Of a stretch of DNA of 64,000 nucleotides, positions 47,670 through 59,364 are shown one piece after another. The position numbers were made by a program, and so were the translations under genes. The notes beneath the pieces were generated by a model, which was not told where the DNA came from, ran no database searches, and saw only the letters and a program-made list of their open reading frames with translations. This DNA comes from Anodontia alba (taxonomy: Eukaryota; Mollusca; Bivalvia; Lucinida; Lucinidae): the NCBI GenBank assembly GCA_964016985.1, contig OZ024837.1, positions 38,470,713 to 38,534,712 of the forward strand. Direction: 5' to 3'. How positions within the stretch are numbered: the first letter of the stretch is position 1; each line of letters begins with the position of its first letter.

Positions 47670-47825
47670 AAAGCAATAAAGGCCACAAATAAAACTACCG
47701 ACACAAAAAACAAAAAACACTGCAAAAGTGGAGCAGTCTTAGAACGGTCAACAGGAAAATGTTGTGGCCTTATACCAGTTTTACTAGAGCGGACCACACC
47801 CTTAATGCTGATGCAACCCCAAATT
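47670..47825 (-). mobile_element. Fragment of the retroelement-like tail
   Basis: This contains the inverted marker (CTTAGAACGGTCAACAGG) and flanking blocks of the same family, strongly diverged. Confidence 0.4.
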
Positions 47826-47830
47826 ACAAA

Positions 47831-48163
47831 TAAAGTCGACTCTCGTTATCTCGAAGTCCAATGGCCTCTCTGGAATACTTCGAGATATCCATACCTCGAC
47901 ATATCAGATTCGCGGAATTGAGGAAAACAATAAATCGAACAACCACATTTAATAAATGAATATGTAATTTGACTCCTGAAGTTAATAGATATAACGAAAA
48001 TATTGTGGAAAAGAGGAGAAATTGCTCCTTAGCCATTTCTCCTCTTTTCCACAATATTTTGATACCTGTTGTTAGATTCCCGTGTTAGAACAGGGATCAG
48101 ATTTTCACTTCGAGATAAGCGGTTATTCGAGTAAAGCGAGGTCGAGATAACGCGTCGACTGTA
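47831..48163 (+). mobile_element. Element C copy, hairpin loop altered
   Basis: Ends TAAAGTCGACTCTCG and CGCGTCGACTGTA; hairpin near 48004-48057 with a small loop deletion. Confidence 0.8.
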
Positions 48164-48752
48164 CGTGGACGGTCCACATAGGGGTCCTCTGCTTAATCTG
48201 TGAAACATCACGATGAAACACAAAAACATTGTGATAAAAAAAAGCAAAAGAGCTCAATAACGATCTCATGCCAGAACCCAAGAAAACCACAAACAGGAAC
48301 ACGATGGTGCCGACCATACGGACATTAATAGTCAGCCACTAACCATCTAAAACAGATGGAGGAGGGATCCGATGTTTAGTCTGAGGACCAAATCCACTGT
48401 CGTGCAATTAAACAGGGAAGCAAAGTTATCAATATTATAATTGGGTTAACAACCATGCTTGAGGTTTGCATATTCATGTTGTACCTATCTGTTTGTAGCG
48501 ATTGCAAATCTAGCGTTGTCATCATCTGTTGTAATGCCATTAATCTTGTTTTCTGTTTTGTTTACGCGCGTTAAGGTTTCTTATTGTCATGATATCATTG
48601 TGGTCACCTTCAGTTTGCTGCCCCAGTTGCTGCTCACATTGTTTTCTGTTCCCTCTGTATGAACTGAGTTTGTTTGTAAGTATACAGCCTTTAGGAAAAG
48701 ATGGCTGTGACATCAACAAAGATACATTTGCATCCTTAAGTGTAAAACAATA

Positions 48753-49016
48753 CATCACGAAAACATGCCTATATAATTTTGACCCCCTTAAACCCCACTT
48801 TTATAAAGGTATACATTATTTTTTCTTATTTTTACTTAAAAAAAAGATTGTGGGTACTCGTTAGAACCGCCTCGCCGAGGCGGTTCAAACGAGTACCTAC
48901 ACGCTATGTTTTGAGCAGAAATAAAAAAAAAATATCAGAATTCTTATCTGAACAAAATTCATTTTTTTTTTGTTGTGAAATTTTCAGAATATTTGTATAG
49001 GCGTGTTTTCGTAATG
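48753..49016 (+). mobile_element. Element A copy 12, short left block
   Basis: The TAGTAAAACTGGGG portion is deleted; ends and palindrome are retained. TA occurs on both flanks here but not at most other copies. Confidence 0.82.
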
Positions 49017-49980
49017 TATACAACATGATCAGGACCTTCTTTGCCATCATGTGCAATAAGGGCCATTTTCTCCTGACACAACATATTAGATTAAATAAGC
49101 ATGCCAGGAAAAAAAAAAAACAAGTTTTAACAGTTTCAAGTTATGTGATAGCCTGTTGTCTGGGCAAATTGTCTCCCAAGAAGTTTGCATGAAAGTTTTC
49201 TGAGAAAAATAAAAAAAAAAAAAAAAGAGCAAACTTTTGTCCACTGAAATTTTCTACACGTTGCACTAAGTGTTAAACAGAGCCTATTGCCATAATAATG
49301 TACCTTTATAACATCATCCTATCATTTTTATTGCTGTCATTGGGGACAATATGTAACCTAAGGATGAAGATTTGGGACAAGTAAAATCAATTTTAACACG
49401 CCGGTAGTATTTAGTACTTTACCACTGACTGCACTCGTGCGGTCTGATCAGTGTCTTCGTAGAGCACTCTATGGGTAGCCAACGACCGTGGACGCATAGT
49501 CTAATCAGAACCTTCGCTGGACGCACCTGTAATCGAGTAGGAAATGTCTTGAAACGGTTCAAATGGTTTTATGGTTTAAACTCGTATACATATGCAGCTG
49601 GTTTCAAAGTATTACTGTTGAGGTTTTTACGTATACGAGAAAAGAATACTCACGTTATCTCAAATACTGGTAACTCAAACTACTAATTAAACCAAACTAA
49701 ACAAAGGGCAATGTTTGCTTAGTCTCCTGTATAGTTTTTCATATTTAGATTACTTTTATCTCAAACTATTGTTATTTCAAACCAAATAGTCTGATCTCTT
49801 GAATTTTGAGATAAAGAAAATCTACTGTAGTATGTTCATGAGACACACATAGTTTTACAGGTTGTATTTTCGTTGTCACAGACACCTAAACATACAATAA
49901 AAAGCTACAAGAGAAGAGCCATGCATTCAAGCTTTCTAGAAAGTCTAATATTATTGCTTATAGATAGTTTGTGTTGAAGT
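49017..49980. other. Mostly unique sequence; possible first exon of gene 3
   Basis: A-rich runs at 49109 and 49211. TTATCTCAAA-type blocks at 49655-49820 resemble decayed element C ends. The candidate signal-peptide exon is at 49298-49352. Confidence 0.45.
49298..49352 (+). CDS. Gene 3, candidate first coding exon (signal peptide)
   Basis: The ATG opens 18 codons with a strongly hydrophobic stretch (I-I-L-S-F-L-L-L-S-L) ending in a small-residue region, which is signal-peptide-like. A possible donor (gtaacc) falls in phase 1, as required to join the 48-nt exon at 52642, giving Cys at the junction. The donor is only moderate, the start context is weak, and without the donor the frame runs to a stop after 28 residues. 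It is offered as the best candidate seen, not as an established exon. Confidence 0.25.
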
Positions 49981-50186
49981 TTTACGGCCCAGTCAACCCA
50001 TTTAGGTCATGTCGAGTGCGGGTCAATTTACCTAACAACACTTTTACTGGGCAGGTTTAGTCCTATATGCTGTTGACCAGCATTGTGCACATTCTTCCGC
50101 CAGATGCTGACATTTGCCCCTCTTAAATCAGCGGAAGGGAGATAATGACCGTAAAAAATATTAAATGATTAATATCCACGAAATAA

Positions 50187-50270
50187 TGTTGCCGACCCGG
50201 CGGGCGTCGAACCTGCGACCTCCTTATCACCAGTCGGACGCACATCAAACTGAGCCATCGAGGCCGGCTG
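50187..50270 (-). mobile_element. tRNA-like SINE head
   Basis: Minus strand: GGCCTCGATGGCTCAGTT (A box) and GCAGGTTCGACGCCCG (B box) about 45 nt apart. A full cloverleaf acceptor stem is not convincing, so I call it SINE-like rather than a tRNA gene. Confidence 0.6.
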
Positions 50271-50420
50271 TTACAGACAGGTATAGGTAGGTAGGTATGT
50301 GTACGTATGTTGACCGATAGAAAGAATAGATAGTTTGATAAATGGTTAAACATGAAAACAAAAGAAAGGAAAAGGAATACAAAACAAACAAACAAACAAC
50401 AACAAAAAACAAAAAACAAA

Positions 50421-50453
<33 letters not shown>

Positions 50454-50482
50454 GAATTTCTCTTAGTGATAAAAATAGTTTT

Positions 50483-50828
50483 AAAGTCGAACTTCAATGG
50501 CTCGAACATCTTTGGGACCATGAGAATTTGTTCGAGACATAGGTAGTTCGAGCCACTGAGGGTTAATCATGGCGCCAGGTCAGGAAACAAAGGGCGATAA
50601 TTTAGGGAAATCTTTTCCATCTTCTATACAATAATGGTGTGATGTGTGTACTCATTAGAGGCGATTCTAATGAGTACACACAACATACAATTTCATCATA
50701 AAATAAGAAAAAATCCTAAATATTTGTTTTCTGGAGTTATCGAAAGAATTTCGTAGGGACTAAAAACGAGTTCGAACTAGCCATGGTAAACGAGCCATCG
50801 GTTTTCGAGCCATTGTGGTTTTACTGTA
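50483..50828 (+). mobile_element. Element B copy, complete
   Basis: Left end AGTCGAACTTCAATGGCTC, right end TTGTGGTTTTACTGTA; the central hairpin is partly deleted. Confidence 0.8.
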
Positions 50829-51173
50829 TTTTACTTTATTTCAGCGCGCAGAAGGTGCTACTGTGTTTGAAATAATATATTTAAGGAATGAGAATGTCTA
50901 GGTGTGTGTTGTTTGGTATACTTGTTGTGGTTGTTCCATGTGCCATGTGTCTCCACTTCAAACCTTCCAATATCAGGGACATCACAAAAAGTTCCAGTAG
51001 GTAGTAGACATATATGAAATGTCATGTTAGCTGTAACGTCAGAAAAAATACCTTCAGGCATATGCGCCAAACTGCATCCGTGCTGTCTGATCTGTCTTCT
51101 TTGTCCAAATAATGAAATAATATGTCCAGGGAAGATTCAAATCAGACAGACTGTGCAAACGTATAAGCTGATC

Positions 51174-51453
51174 CATCACGAAAACATACTTATATAATTT
51201 TGACCCCCTTAAACCCCACTTTTATATAGTAAAACTGGGGTTTACAGGGGTATACATTATTTTTCTTATTTTTGCTCGAAAACATAGATTGTGGGTACTC
51301 GTTAGAACCGCATCGGCAAGGCGTTTCTAACGAGTACCCACAATATATGTTTTTAGCAGAAATATGAAAAAATATCAGAGTTTTTTATCTGAAAATTTTA
51401 AGTTTTTGGAGGTGAAATTTTCCACATATTTGAATAGGCATGTTTTCGTAATG
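51174..51453 (+). mobile_element. Element A copy 13, complete
   Basis: Full ends; the palindrome has mismatches near its centre (GCATCGGCAAGGCG). Confidence 0.85.
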
Positions 51454-51524
51454 TGAATATTCGCCGGATGGTATATTTACTACTTTTTATCCTCTTATTT
51501 ATATATTCATATTCAAAACACGGG

Positions 51525-51690
51525 AAAAGCCACAATTACGAAACGCAGCTTTCACAGGACACCAAATTAGGTTTGAATGACACGAAACGACATCACAAGA
51601 CAGAACTCAACAACAGAACGAACTCAATAAAAATAAACTGCAACAGAAAGACATATACCGTCTTGGAACGCTCAACGGTAAAACTCAACG
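51525..51690 (-). mobile_element. Fragment of the retroelement-like tail
   Basis: Inverted blocks GCCACAATTACGAAACGCAG...GGACACCAA and CTTGGAACGCTCAACGG correspond to the family end and marker. It directly follows an element A copy and explains the open frame starting at 51453. Confidence 0.4.
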
Positions 51691-52209
51691 TATAAGTAAA
51701 ACAAGAATAACATACACTTTGTTAAAATCCTTCAATTTTTCATAATACAATCTTTCGTCTTTGACAGAAAAAAATAAATACGATTTTAGACTTTTATTTT
51801 ACTTCACTGCCGCTGGTGTTAAGTGCCGTAAAACCTCTCCTCGTACTTCACCGTGTTTTATCGTTTCTGTTTTCTTTAGGATCATTGAGCGCATTCTGAT
51901 TATTTTGAAAATCAAATACCGCTTACATGTAAGCCGGTGCCATCATATAAGTTTGACCCCTTGAACCCCACTTTTAAACCGTAAACATATATCTTAGCGG
52001 GTTCGGAATCCGCCTTTAAGGCTTATTTTGCTTTCTGTATGTCTTGCTGCTTGCCAAGACATGCGCATCATACGTTTCATTTCCAAACGTTTGAGGTTTG
52101 GCCACACTGATGAAGTTTAAACAACAGTAAGACCCCTATGGCACTAAATTAGGTATAGTTAAGTTCATATTGAGTCTGTTGATCAACGTTTAGTAGTATC
52201 GTGATGAAT

Positions 52210-52320
52210 ATTAACCCCTGTCTTGGTGAATTTGGATACACCCTGCCTTTGCAAACAGTGTAAATCCAGATCAGTTGGCTTGATCTTAATCTGTACTGTT
52301 TGTCTTTAAGTATGCTAATT
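52210..52320. repeat. GCAAACAGTGTAAATCC foldback
   Basis: Same flank as the 9.8-kb copy (TTAACCCCTGTCTTGGTGAA) and same hairpin with a shorter right arm. Confidence 0.6.
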
Positions 52321-52641
52321 TAACTATATGAGCTGCAAGGAGAAAAGAAAAGAAGTATTTTCTGATATGTTCGCCCAACGAAGGCTCAAATCAGCCTGCA
52401 TCGACTCAGTATGAATAGAATATTCGCTGTCCTCATGAAAACACTTTTCATTCTTGGCTATCTAAAATGCGCCCAGTAAAGATTCCGATCAGACTGCGCG
52501 AATGCGCAGGCTGATCGGAATCTTCGCTGGCCGCACATGTCTAAAGGTATGTTATCTGACATTTCTGTTCATATAAAGATTGGTTGCTATGTAGTTATTT
52601 ATAATTATGTTGGCAGTAATGGGTCGTGCATTCAATTACAG

Positions 52642-52689
52642 GTTCAGCAGTCGAAGAACGAGTTAAGCGAGGAACACTTGCGTTATTTC
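52642..52689 (+). CDS. Gene 3, 48-nt propeptide exon with RVKR-Gly site
   Basis: The acceptor is attcaattacag and the donor gtaagt; the exon is 48 nt, phase 1 at both ends. It encodes S-A-V-E-E-R-V-K-R-G followed by T-L-A-L-F and a split Arg completed by the next exon. The R-V-K-R tetrapeptide fits the R-x-[KR]-R pattern of furin-like convertases, with Gly as the first mature residue, as in gene 2. The acidic residues before the site are typical of the end of a short propeptide. Phase agrees exactly with the 131-nt exon 6.7 kb downstream. A signal-peptide exon must lie upstream. Confidence 0.8.
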
Positions 52690-53642
52690 GTAAGTAATTA
52701 AATTTACGGAGGTGTGATAGTAACAGAGCTGAAATTAGTAAAAGCAGCGCAGGTCTAGATCGTCCATTTTATACTTATATATCACGAATGTTTGAAGGGA
52801 TTCTCCAGAGCTTCTTCTGAACGGTTATTGTAAAACCGTCTGATGTGACCTCATATTAGAGAGCAGGCGTTATTCTCGTTGACTAGTTGTTAGATCAAAA
52901 AAAAAAAAAATACAACCAGAACTATCAATTTTATAAGGGACCAAATGTACAATACCAACCTAGTAAATATTTCCATGTTTTGTTTCAAACAAGTATAAGA
53001 AATATTTTTAGCCGCCATTTTTGTTGTGGTAAAAGACAGATTAAGGATAGTTTGCGGAAATTTGCTACCGCTATTTGCTCTGAATGGTTGCATATGGTGT
53101 ATAGTAAGTATGGCCGGCTTTAGAGTTGACAGACCCCTCCTGGGCGCATATAGTCGCTTACAGCAGTGTAACAACGAGCAGAACAAAGACCCCTCTTTAT
53201 CAAATGGGGTGATTAGACTGCTGTATTAGTCGATCATCAGAGACAATCGGTATGACGAGAATCGAGTCCATGATACTTCCAATCTATATGTTATTATCAA
53301 ATTGCTTACAAAAATGGCGTTCTTGTTTTTAATACGCTTTAGTTAATGATTAAAACGCAACCGTTGTCTAAACGAAACAATAAACTCAAAATATAAGTGT
53401 GGTAAATACAGCAACTTTTACAGAAAGGACGCTTTAGACAGGTTTCACTACAAACTAAGAAGGCCTTGCTCTCTTAGTATGATGGACAAGAAATTGCACA
53501 CTAAAGCTGGGTGCCAAGACTTAGCTGAAAGTTGATTGATTAGTTTTAAGGACTACTCTTTCTTATCCTCATCGTGGCAATTGAAGACAATGGTTTACTC
53601 AAACCATCTCATGGCACATCTGATTTAAAATAATTTTAAAAT

Positions 53643-53860
53643 AAGGTTGCGGGCCTCCGTAGCCTGATACGTAGTTAAGAGCGCTGACTCCAAAAGACTT
53701 GATCTCTCACTGACGTGATTCAAGCCTCGCTCGGGTCACATTTGGGATGCCAAGTTCTGCAATGGAATGTCAGGTGTTTTTTCTCTCCGTACTGTGGTTT
53801 TCGCCTACCACTAATGTGCAATAGGCTCAATAAGATTGAAACAAAACATGATCTGAAGTA
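53643..53860 (+). mobile_element. tRNA-like SINE copy
   Basis: GCGGGCCTCCGTAGCCTGAT then AAGAGCGCTGACTCC and TGATTCAAGCCTCGCTCGGG resemble a tRNA head with decayed boxes. A body with TGTGGTTTTCGCCTACCA follows. It lies in the intron after the 48-nt exon of gene 3. Confidence 0.55.
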
Positions 53861-54890
53861 TATGCTTATCAAATATGAACGTTGTATCTTATGGTTTTCG
53901 GGAAATGAATACCAATTCTAGAGTTGACGCTAGGCAGAACGGTAGGGTGTGTACGTATTAAAGTTTATAGACGGACGGACGGACGAACGAACGGACGGAA
54001 ACTTGCACACCTATATCGTGCTGCTGAAGCAGGCGCGACAAAAACGCGCATGATCTGCAAGTAGTCTTTTGGAGAAAATATATTGGAACAACTCAGGTTT
54101 CTTCGTTTAGTTCTGTTTCTTTATTTCAACCGGTAAATGCCTGCTCGGCACATCTCTCTTTCCATTAAATATAACCATGAAATAGGAGAATGCATATTAG
54201 ATCATACAAAAAATGTTTTGGCTTTGCTATAACGTTTTAAATTTGCCATCTAACACTAGCAGCTCCAGCTTTTGTGGCTGCTATAATGGAAGAGTTTACC
54301 TTTCGTTACGTCATCAAACTAATATGATGCCATTTGTGACATCACTTATATATTAAGTTCTCATCATTATGTTCTCGACAGATAATTCATTGGGTTATGA
54401 AAAGAAACCATCACGTTAACAACTCTTAAAATACCCTACATCTATTTGCAGAGATATTGCTACGCTCAGCTCACTCTCTGAAGTAGAAATCATTCTCTGA
54501 TAATTTGTGTGTTCACCCCATTCATGTGTAAACCCATTCGTTTCCTTTAAACCCGCTTATATTCACACAAACTTCGTTTTAAACACAATTCTTGGTAATG
54601 TAAAGACTTTTAGGCTCATTTTAAAGTTTTTGAAATCCAAAGAACAAGTAAGATACAGATATTATCAAAAGACGATTGTTTTTTAATATACGCTTGATTC
54701 TTTGTATGAACCTATTCCCGGAGAAAATTCGTTTGCCCGTCAATAGCGTTAAAAACACTCATTTAATAGGCGAAAACATAGCATACACGTATTTGTAAAG
54801 TTTCGCGAGGTATCTACTTTAAATTTCATTTGATTCTGTCGGGTATTAAAGGAAATATTAACAAACCTGCTACCTGATTCGAGCATTTTT
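53860..54890. other. Intron of gene 3, no gene
   Basis: A GACGGACGGACGAACGAACG run at 53970-53998; otherwise unique AT-rich sequence. Confidence 0.55.
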
Positions 54891-55034
54891 TCCTCGGCGG
54901 GGCGGTTCTAACGAGTACCCACAATCTATGTTTTGAGCAGAAATATGAAAAATATCAGTTTTTTTTTATCTGAAAATTTTCAGTTTTTGGAGGTGAAATT
55001 TTCTATATATTTGACTAGACGTGTTTTCGTAATG
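54891..55034 (+). mobile_element. Element A copy 14, right half only
   Basis: Starts inside the palindrome (CGGCGGGGCGGTTC) and continues to a complete right end. It lies in the first long intron of gene 3. Confidence 0.8.
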
Positions 55035-55689
55035 TTATCTCTTAATACGGTGTTTAGTCTCTATGATGGTCCGACTTAAAATATATTTGTTTAGATCGTC
55101 TAGGACAGATCTTTTTATGTCTGTTTCTCGGCCCTCCGGGGTTCAGGTGATGGCTTTCTTTTGTTCTAGTATTCCAGTAATATTGCTTGACATGCAATGG
55201 ATCTCCAAAATGACTTGAGGAGCTGATACAATAAGATCCACATTAAGCCTCAATACCCAAGGGGAGGACATACAATTACAATTAAGCAGCCACAAAATGT
55301 GCAGACAGCAAGTAGAGTCTGCAACTCTTTCCCAAAAATGTAGCCACCCCTTCTATCGAAACAACTGAATGTATCGTAAACTTACATAATTGCTAAAAGA
55401 AAGACGTTAGAATGTGAATCACTACAAAACAAATAACAAACAACACCATAATGAAAGCCATGGAACGGTCGGTAATGAATAACTTGGGAAGGGGGACGGG
55501 GGAGGGGTGGGGAGTGGGTGGGTGCGGATGCTTTGGCTAGCCCTCAGCCTCCATAGTAGTAGACGTATAGTTGTTCGGGCCGTATGGAGGTCTTCTAACT
55601 CATCCATGAATCACTACGTGCAACAAATACATCACAGACAAAGCCTACAATAAAGTAAAGAGAAACAAGGTGCTGAGACACTTGGGGAT

Positions 55690-56077
55690 CCCTGAGTTTT
55701 CAAACAACACCACTGAAATACTAAACGAAAACCGCCAGTCTAACTTAGGTATGCAAGCAGGTCATTTCATAACATCAATATTATACCCCTTTTGTTTATA
55801 ACAAATATACAGATTTACTAAAAATGGTCAGAAAACTCAGATTCACATATATTTTTTTCTAAGCTTCTACATTAACATCACGAAAACACGCCTATGTAAT
55901 TTTGACCCCATCAAACCCCACTTTTATATAGTAAAACCGGGGTTTACAGGGGTATACATTATTTTTCTTATTTCTGATCAAAACATAGATTGTGGATATT
56001 CATTAGAACCGCCTCGCCAAGGCGGTTCTAACGAGTACCCAAAATCTATGTTTTGAGCAGAAATATAAAAAAAAAAC

Positions 56078-56113
<36 letters not shown>

Positions 56114-56625
56114 AACAAAAAAAAAAAAACAAAAAAAAAAAACAACAGAGTTTTTTATCTAAAAATTTTCAGTTTTTAGAGGTGAATTTTTTTTATATAT
56201 TTGAATAGACATGTTTTCGTAATGAACATTATAAAACTAAGGTTCTGATAGGCCTGGTAGCAGACATGTTTTCAGTACGCTTTCGTGTTTAGAGACCAAT
56301 TCGTAGTGTCGATGATAAAACTTAGAAAAAGCATTCCGAAGTTTATGATACCGATACTCCTCTTGGAGAAGTTTGGAAGTCAAAGTTGTGTTAGGAACAT
56401 TGAAGCCAGCCAAAAGACTAGACGTTTGCAAACCGAATAAACTAAACATATAGACACCATGAGGGGGCACGAGGAAAGTCGCCATCCAAAAACGGGAAAT
56501 TAGCAATGTCAAAATCTTAATCATCGCGTTTGTCATGAACTTTAGGTTAAACAAAAACGAAAAAAAATCAATAAATGCAAAACTAAAAAATACAGCTTCG
56601 GTATTAGTATATTTAGCTTTTTTCA
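55690..56625 (-). pseudogene. Decayed retroelement reverse-transcriptase ORF, interrupted by an element A copy
   Basis: On the minus strand, pieces in shifting frames read D-K-R-D-D, F-P-F-L-D-G-D-F-P-R, H-G-V-Y, then R-Y-H-K-L-R-N-A-F-S-K-F-Y and G-L-S-E-P. These match in order the C-terminal half of a reverse-transcriptase protein widespread in molluscs and other invertebrates (family knowledge; exact clade not assigned). After G-L-S-E-P comes a stop and F-Y, then the element A copy 55876-56224. On its other side the homology resumes (K-G-Y-N-I-D-V-M-K). Several frameshifts and stops show it is dead. It is clearly a mobile-element remnant, not a host gene. Confidence 0.75.
55876..56224 (+). 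mobile_element. Element A copy 15, inserted in reverse-transcriptase remnant
   Basis: Complete ends. It is lengthened by an A-rich expansion at 56069-56145 in the right half. Confidence 0.88.
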
Positions 56626-56635
56626 GTTGCAATTC

Positions 56636-56870
56636 AGTAGCAGTGTCTCAGCACGTTGTTCTTCTAAGTCTACCCCTTGATTCATGACAAGCTTTATCTG
56701 TGTTTTATTTGTTGTCCGTAATGATTCATGGATGAGTTAGAAGACTTCCACGCGGACCAAACGCATATTTATTTTCACCCCTTTTGAAGCTGTGGGCGTG
56801 AGCTGGGATCCAGTAAAATAACTTAAGCCCTTCCACAGTAATTAATTGCTGACCGTTCTAAGGTGGTACT
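56636..56870 (+). mobile_element. Retroelement tail fragment, opposite orientation to its neighbour
   Basis: This contains, in inverse orientation, the same segment found at 55560-55690, including the V-V-R-N-D-S-W-M-S stop pattern near 56715-56742. It is probably the end of a second retroelement copy lying head-on to the first. Confidence 0.5.
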
Positions 56871-56890
56871 TTCATTGTGGTACTTTTTAT

Positions 56891-57556
56891 TGTCCCCCGC
56901 CTTTTCGAAGAAAAGCGGAGGGACACCGTTTCGGCTTTCCGTGGTGCGTGGTGCGTGGCGCGTGGTTCCGAATTTTTAGTAGGGATCTTGTCCCCTTAAC
57001 TCCTCCCAAAGTTTTTGTCCGATCCTTTTGAAACTTTACATGGGTTTTTAGGATGGCCTGAAGATATGCATGTAATTTTTTTAGAATCCTGAAATATTTT
57101 TTCATTACTTTTTCCGCATTTTAGACATTTTTTGAGTTCTAATATTACAGAAGTGTATATGGAGTAGGTAGTTTTTGGCTGATCCTTTTGAAACTTTACA
57201 TGGGCTTTCAGGATGACCTGAAGATATGCATGTGTTATCTTCAGAATCCTAACATAAGTTTTTATTACTTTTTCCGCATTTTTAACTTAGACATTTTTTT
57301 TAGTTCTAATACTACAGAAGCGTATAGGGAGTAGGTACCTTGTCCCCGTAACTCCTACCACAGTTTTAAGCCGATCCTTTTGAAACTTTACAGGTGCTTT
57401 AAGAATTGACTGAAGATATGCACGTGTTTTTTTCAGAATCCTAAAATTATTACTGGTTTCATGCTTCAATACTTAGGTAAGTGATACAGGACCAATGGTC
57501 CTCTGGTTAACTTACCCATTTTTAACAGCTCAAACAAAAATAAGGCGGGGGATATA
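56891..57556 (+). mobile_element. Element bounded by TCCCCCGCCTT inverted ends, internal triplication
   Basis: TGTCCCCCGCCTTTTCG at the left and AAAATAAGGCGGGGGATA at the right form inverted ends. The inside holds three diverged units starting GATCCTTTTGAAACTTTACA at 57021, 57181 and 57373. A short GTGGTGCGTGGTGCGTGG run sits near the left end. No transposase frame. Confidence 0.6.
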
Positions 57557-57654
57557 AATTCCCTATGGAATTTGCTTGTTAAATGTGCTTTGCCTTTATA
57601 AATTATTTTTTCCTCTCATAGTTATGCAAGTTAAAGAAATATTCAGTTAAGTTT

Positions 57655-57945
57655 GGGTACCGTTCTAAGGCGGTGGTCCCGGTGTTGGTCTTGATCTTTG
57701 TTGCTTTGTGGTTTAGTCTACGAATCTCTCCGTGTGTCATTTTGTTCTTGTGTTTTTCAGTCCTTTTAGTATTGCGATTACCTCGCTTGGGGAAGAGAGA
57801 GCTAAGCTTAGTGCTTTTCGTACGTTTGTTCGGTTTGTGCTTGTTTAGATTTGTCGATTTCCTCTTCCTCTTTGGGTCTGGGAAGGGCTGCGGTTTGTGA
57901 TTGTGGCACCCCCTGGACTTTTCTCCTACCTTTTTTGCACACTTG
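57655..57945 (+). mobile_element. Copy of the retroelement-like tail
   Basis: This begins CGTTCTAAGGCGGTGGTCCC and ends with the TGGACTTTTCTCCTACC segment, as in the 21-23 kb copies. It lies in the intron between the 48-nt and 131-nt exons of gene 3. Confidence 0.65.
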
Positions 57946-58065
57946 CCACCGTTTTTAGGAAGGGTTTGCCAACTCTGAGTGCCATCGGTTATTTTAGTTG
58001 CCGTTTAATTGTATTTGTCCGTATTTTGATGTCGACCTTGATGTGGATCCGATTGTATCACTTCT

Positions 58066-58336
58066 CATTACAAAAACACGCCTATTCAAATATATAGAAA
58101 ATTTCACCTCCAAAAACTGAAAATTTTCAGATAAAATATTTTTCATATTTCCGCTCAAAACATACATTGTGGGTACTCGTTAGAACCGCCTCGTCGAGGC
58201 GGTTCTAACGAGTACCCACTATTTATGTTTTTGAACAGAAATAAGAAAAATAATATATACACCTGTAAACCCCAGTTTTACTATATAAAAGTGGGGTTTA
58301 AGGGGGTCAAAATTATATGGGTATGTTTTCGTGATG
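58066..58336 (-). mobile_element. Element A copy 16, complete, inverted
   Basis: Ends CATTACAAAAACACGCC and TATGTTTTCGTGATG. The palindrome is almost perfect. Confidence 0.85.
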
Positions 58337-59037
58337 TTGAGAACATTTATTTAATTTACAGTAGGGTTGTGCGTATGACCATGACATTCACTGGGCATCT
58401 GCATATTTACTTTTCGAACAGCAGCCCTTTTATCAGCTACAATTTCAGATTACAAGTTTGTGAACGACCCGCTACGAGTGATACTAATTTATCAATCAGT
58501 CAGGCCTATTTTTAGTTGTTTTCAGTTTGTGAATGTGTCCAAGGGGCTCCCTAGGGTCATTCCTTCTTGAATGCATTTACGTTTACTACAGCTGATGTTA
58601 TTACTGTGTGGCGGTCGTTAAATGTCTTCCCATATTTCACTTTAGTGCATTTTATATTAACGTGTATTTGTAATCATTTAATTTCATTAAATTTGAAAAC
58701 TTAAACGACGATCACTGGTTAGGTCAAATGGCTGAAGGGTGCCAGTCTATCTCAGGTTAAGTCTGTTAGTTGTTCAATCATTGGTGACCAAACAAAACAG
58801 ATTTCCACTGATGACGGTAGCGTGTTAAGATATACAACGATTCGAGGCATCAGATTGAGAAGTGTCTATTTAGCGAAATGGCTATTGTGGCATTTCCACT
58901 TTATTATAATATCATGGTCAGTGGATAGTAAAATCAATCTAGTACATGAATATGCATATATCATTGTGTTATGATAAAGAAACAACATTGCAAACTAATT
59001 GACCAAAGTAATATCATTTACGGTTAGCCTGACATTT

Positions 59038-59295
59038 CATTACGAAAACACGCCTATTCAAATATATAGAACATTTCTCTTTCAAAACTTTAAAATTTTC
59101 AGATTGAAAACTGTGATATTTTTCATATTTCAGCTCAAAACATAGATTGTAGGTACGAGGCGGTTCTAACGAGTACCACAATCTATGTTTTGAGCAGAAA
59201 TGAGAAAAATAATGTATACCCCTGTAAACCCCAGTTTTAATATATAAAAGTGGGGTTTAAGGGGGTAAAAATTATATAGCCATGTTTTCGTGATG
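59038..59295 (-). mobile_element. Element A copy 17, inverted, palindrome partly deleted
   Basis: The left palindrome arm is shortened (GTAGGTACGAGGCGG). It ends 70 bp before the 131-nt exon of gene 3. Confidence 0.83.
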
Positions 59296-59364
59296 TGACC
59301 TTGATCCACATAGGATACTATTTAAGGAAAATATACAACAGGACAATTATGCTATCTTTTACAG

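Noticed and set aside
50187..50270. tRNA gene on the minus strand
   Set aside because: A and B boxes are present, but the acceptor and D stems do not pair well; more like a SINE head.
50123..50521. 132-residue minus-strand frame with hydrophobic content
   Set aside because: Composed of a SINE-like head, a poly(A) tract and the end of a Tc1/mariner-like MITE.
51453..51695. 80-residue frame with an apparent signal peptide
   Set aside because: It starts exactly at the end of an element A copy and runs into an inverted retroelement-tail fragment. There is no splice phase match as strong as other candidates.
52890..53186. 98-residue minus-strand frame
   Set aside because: No recognisable motif, ends in an A-tract, and lies in the intron of gene 3. 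It may be an unknown repeat, but I cannot support a gene.
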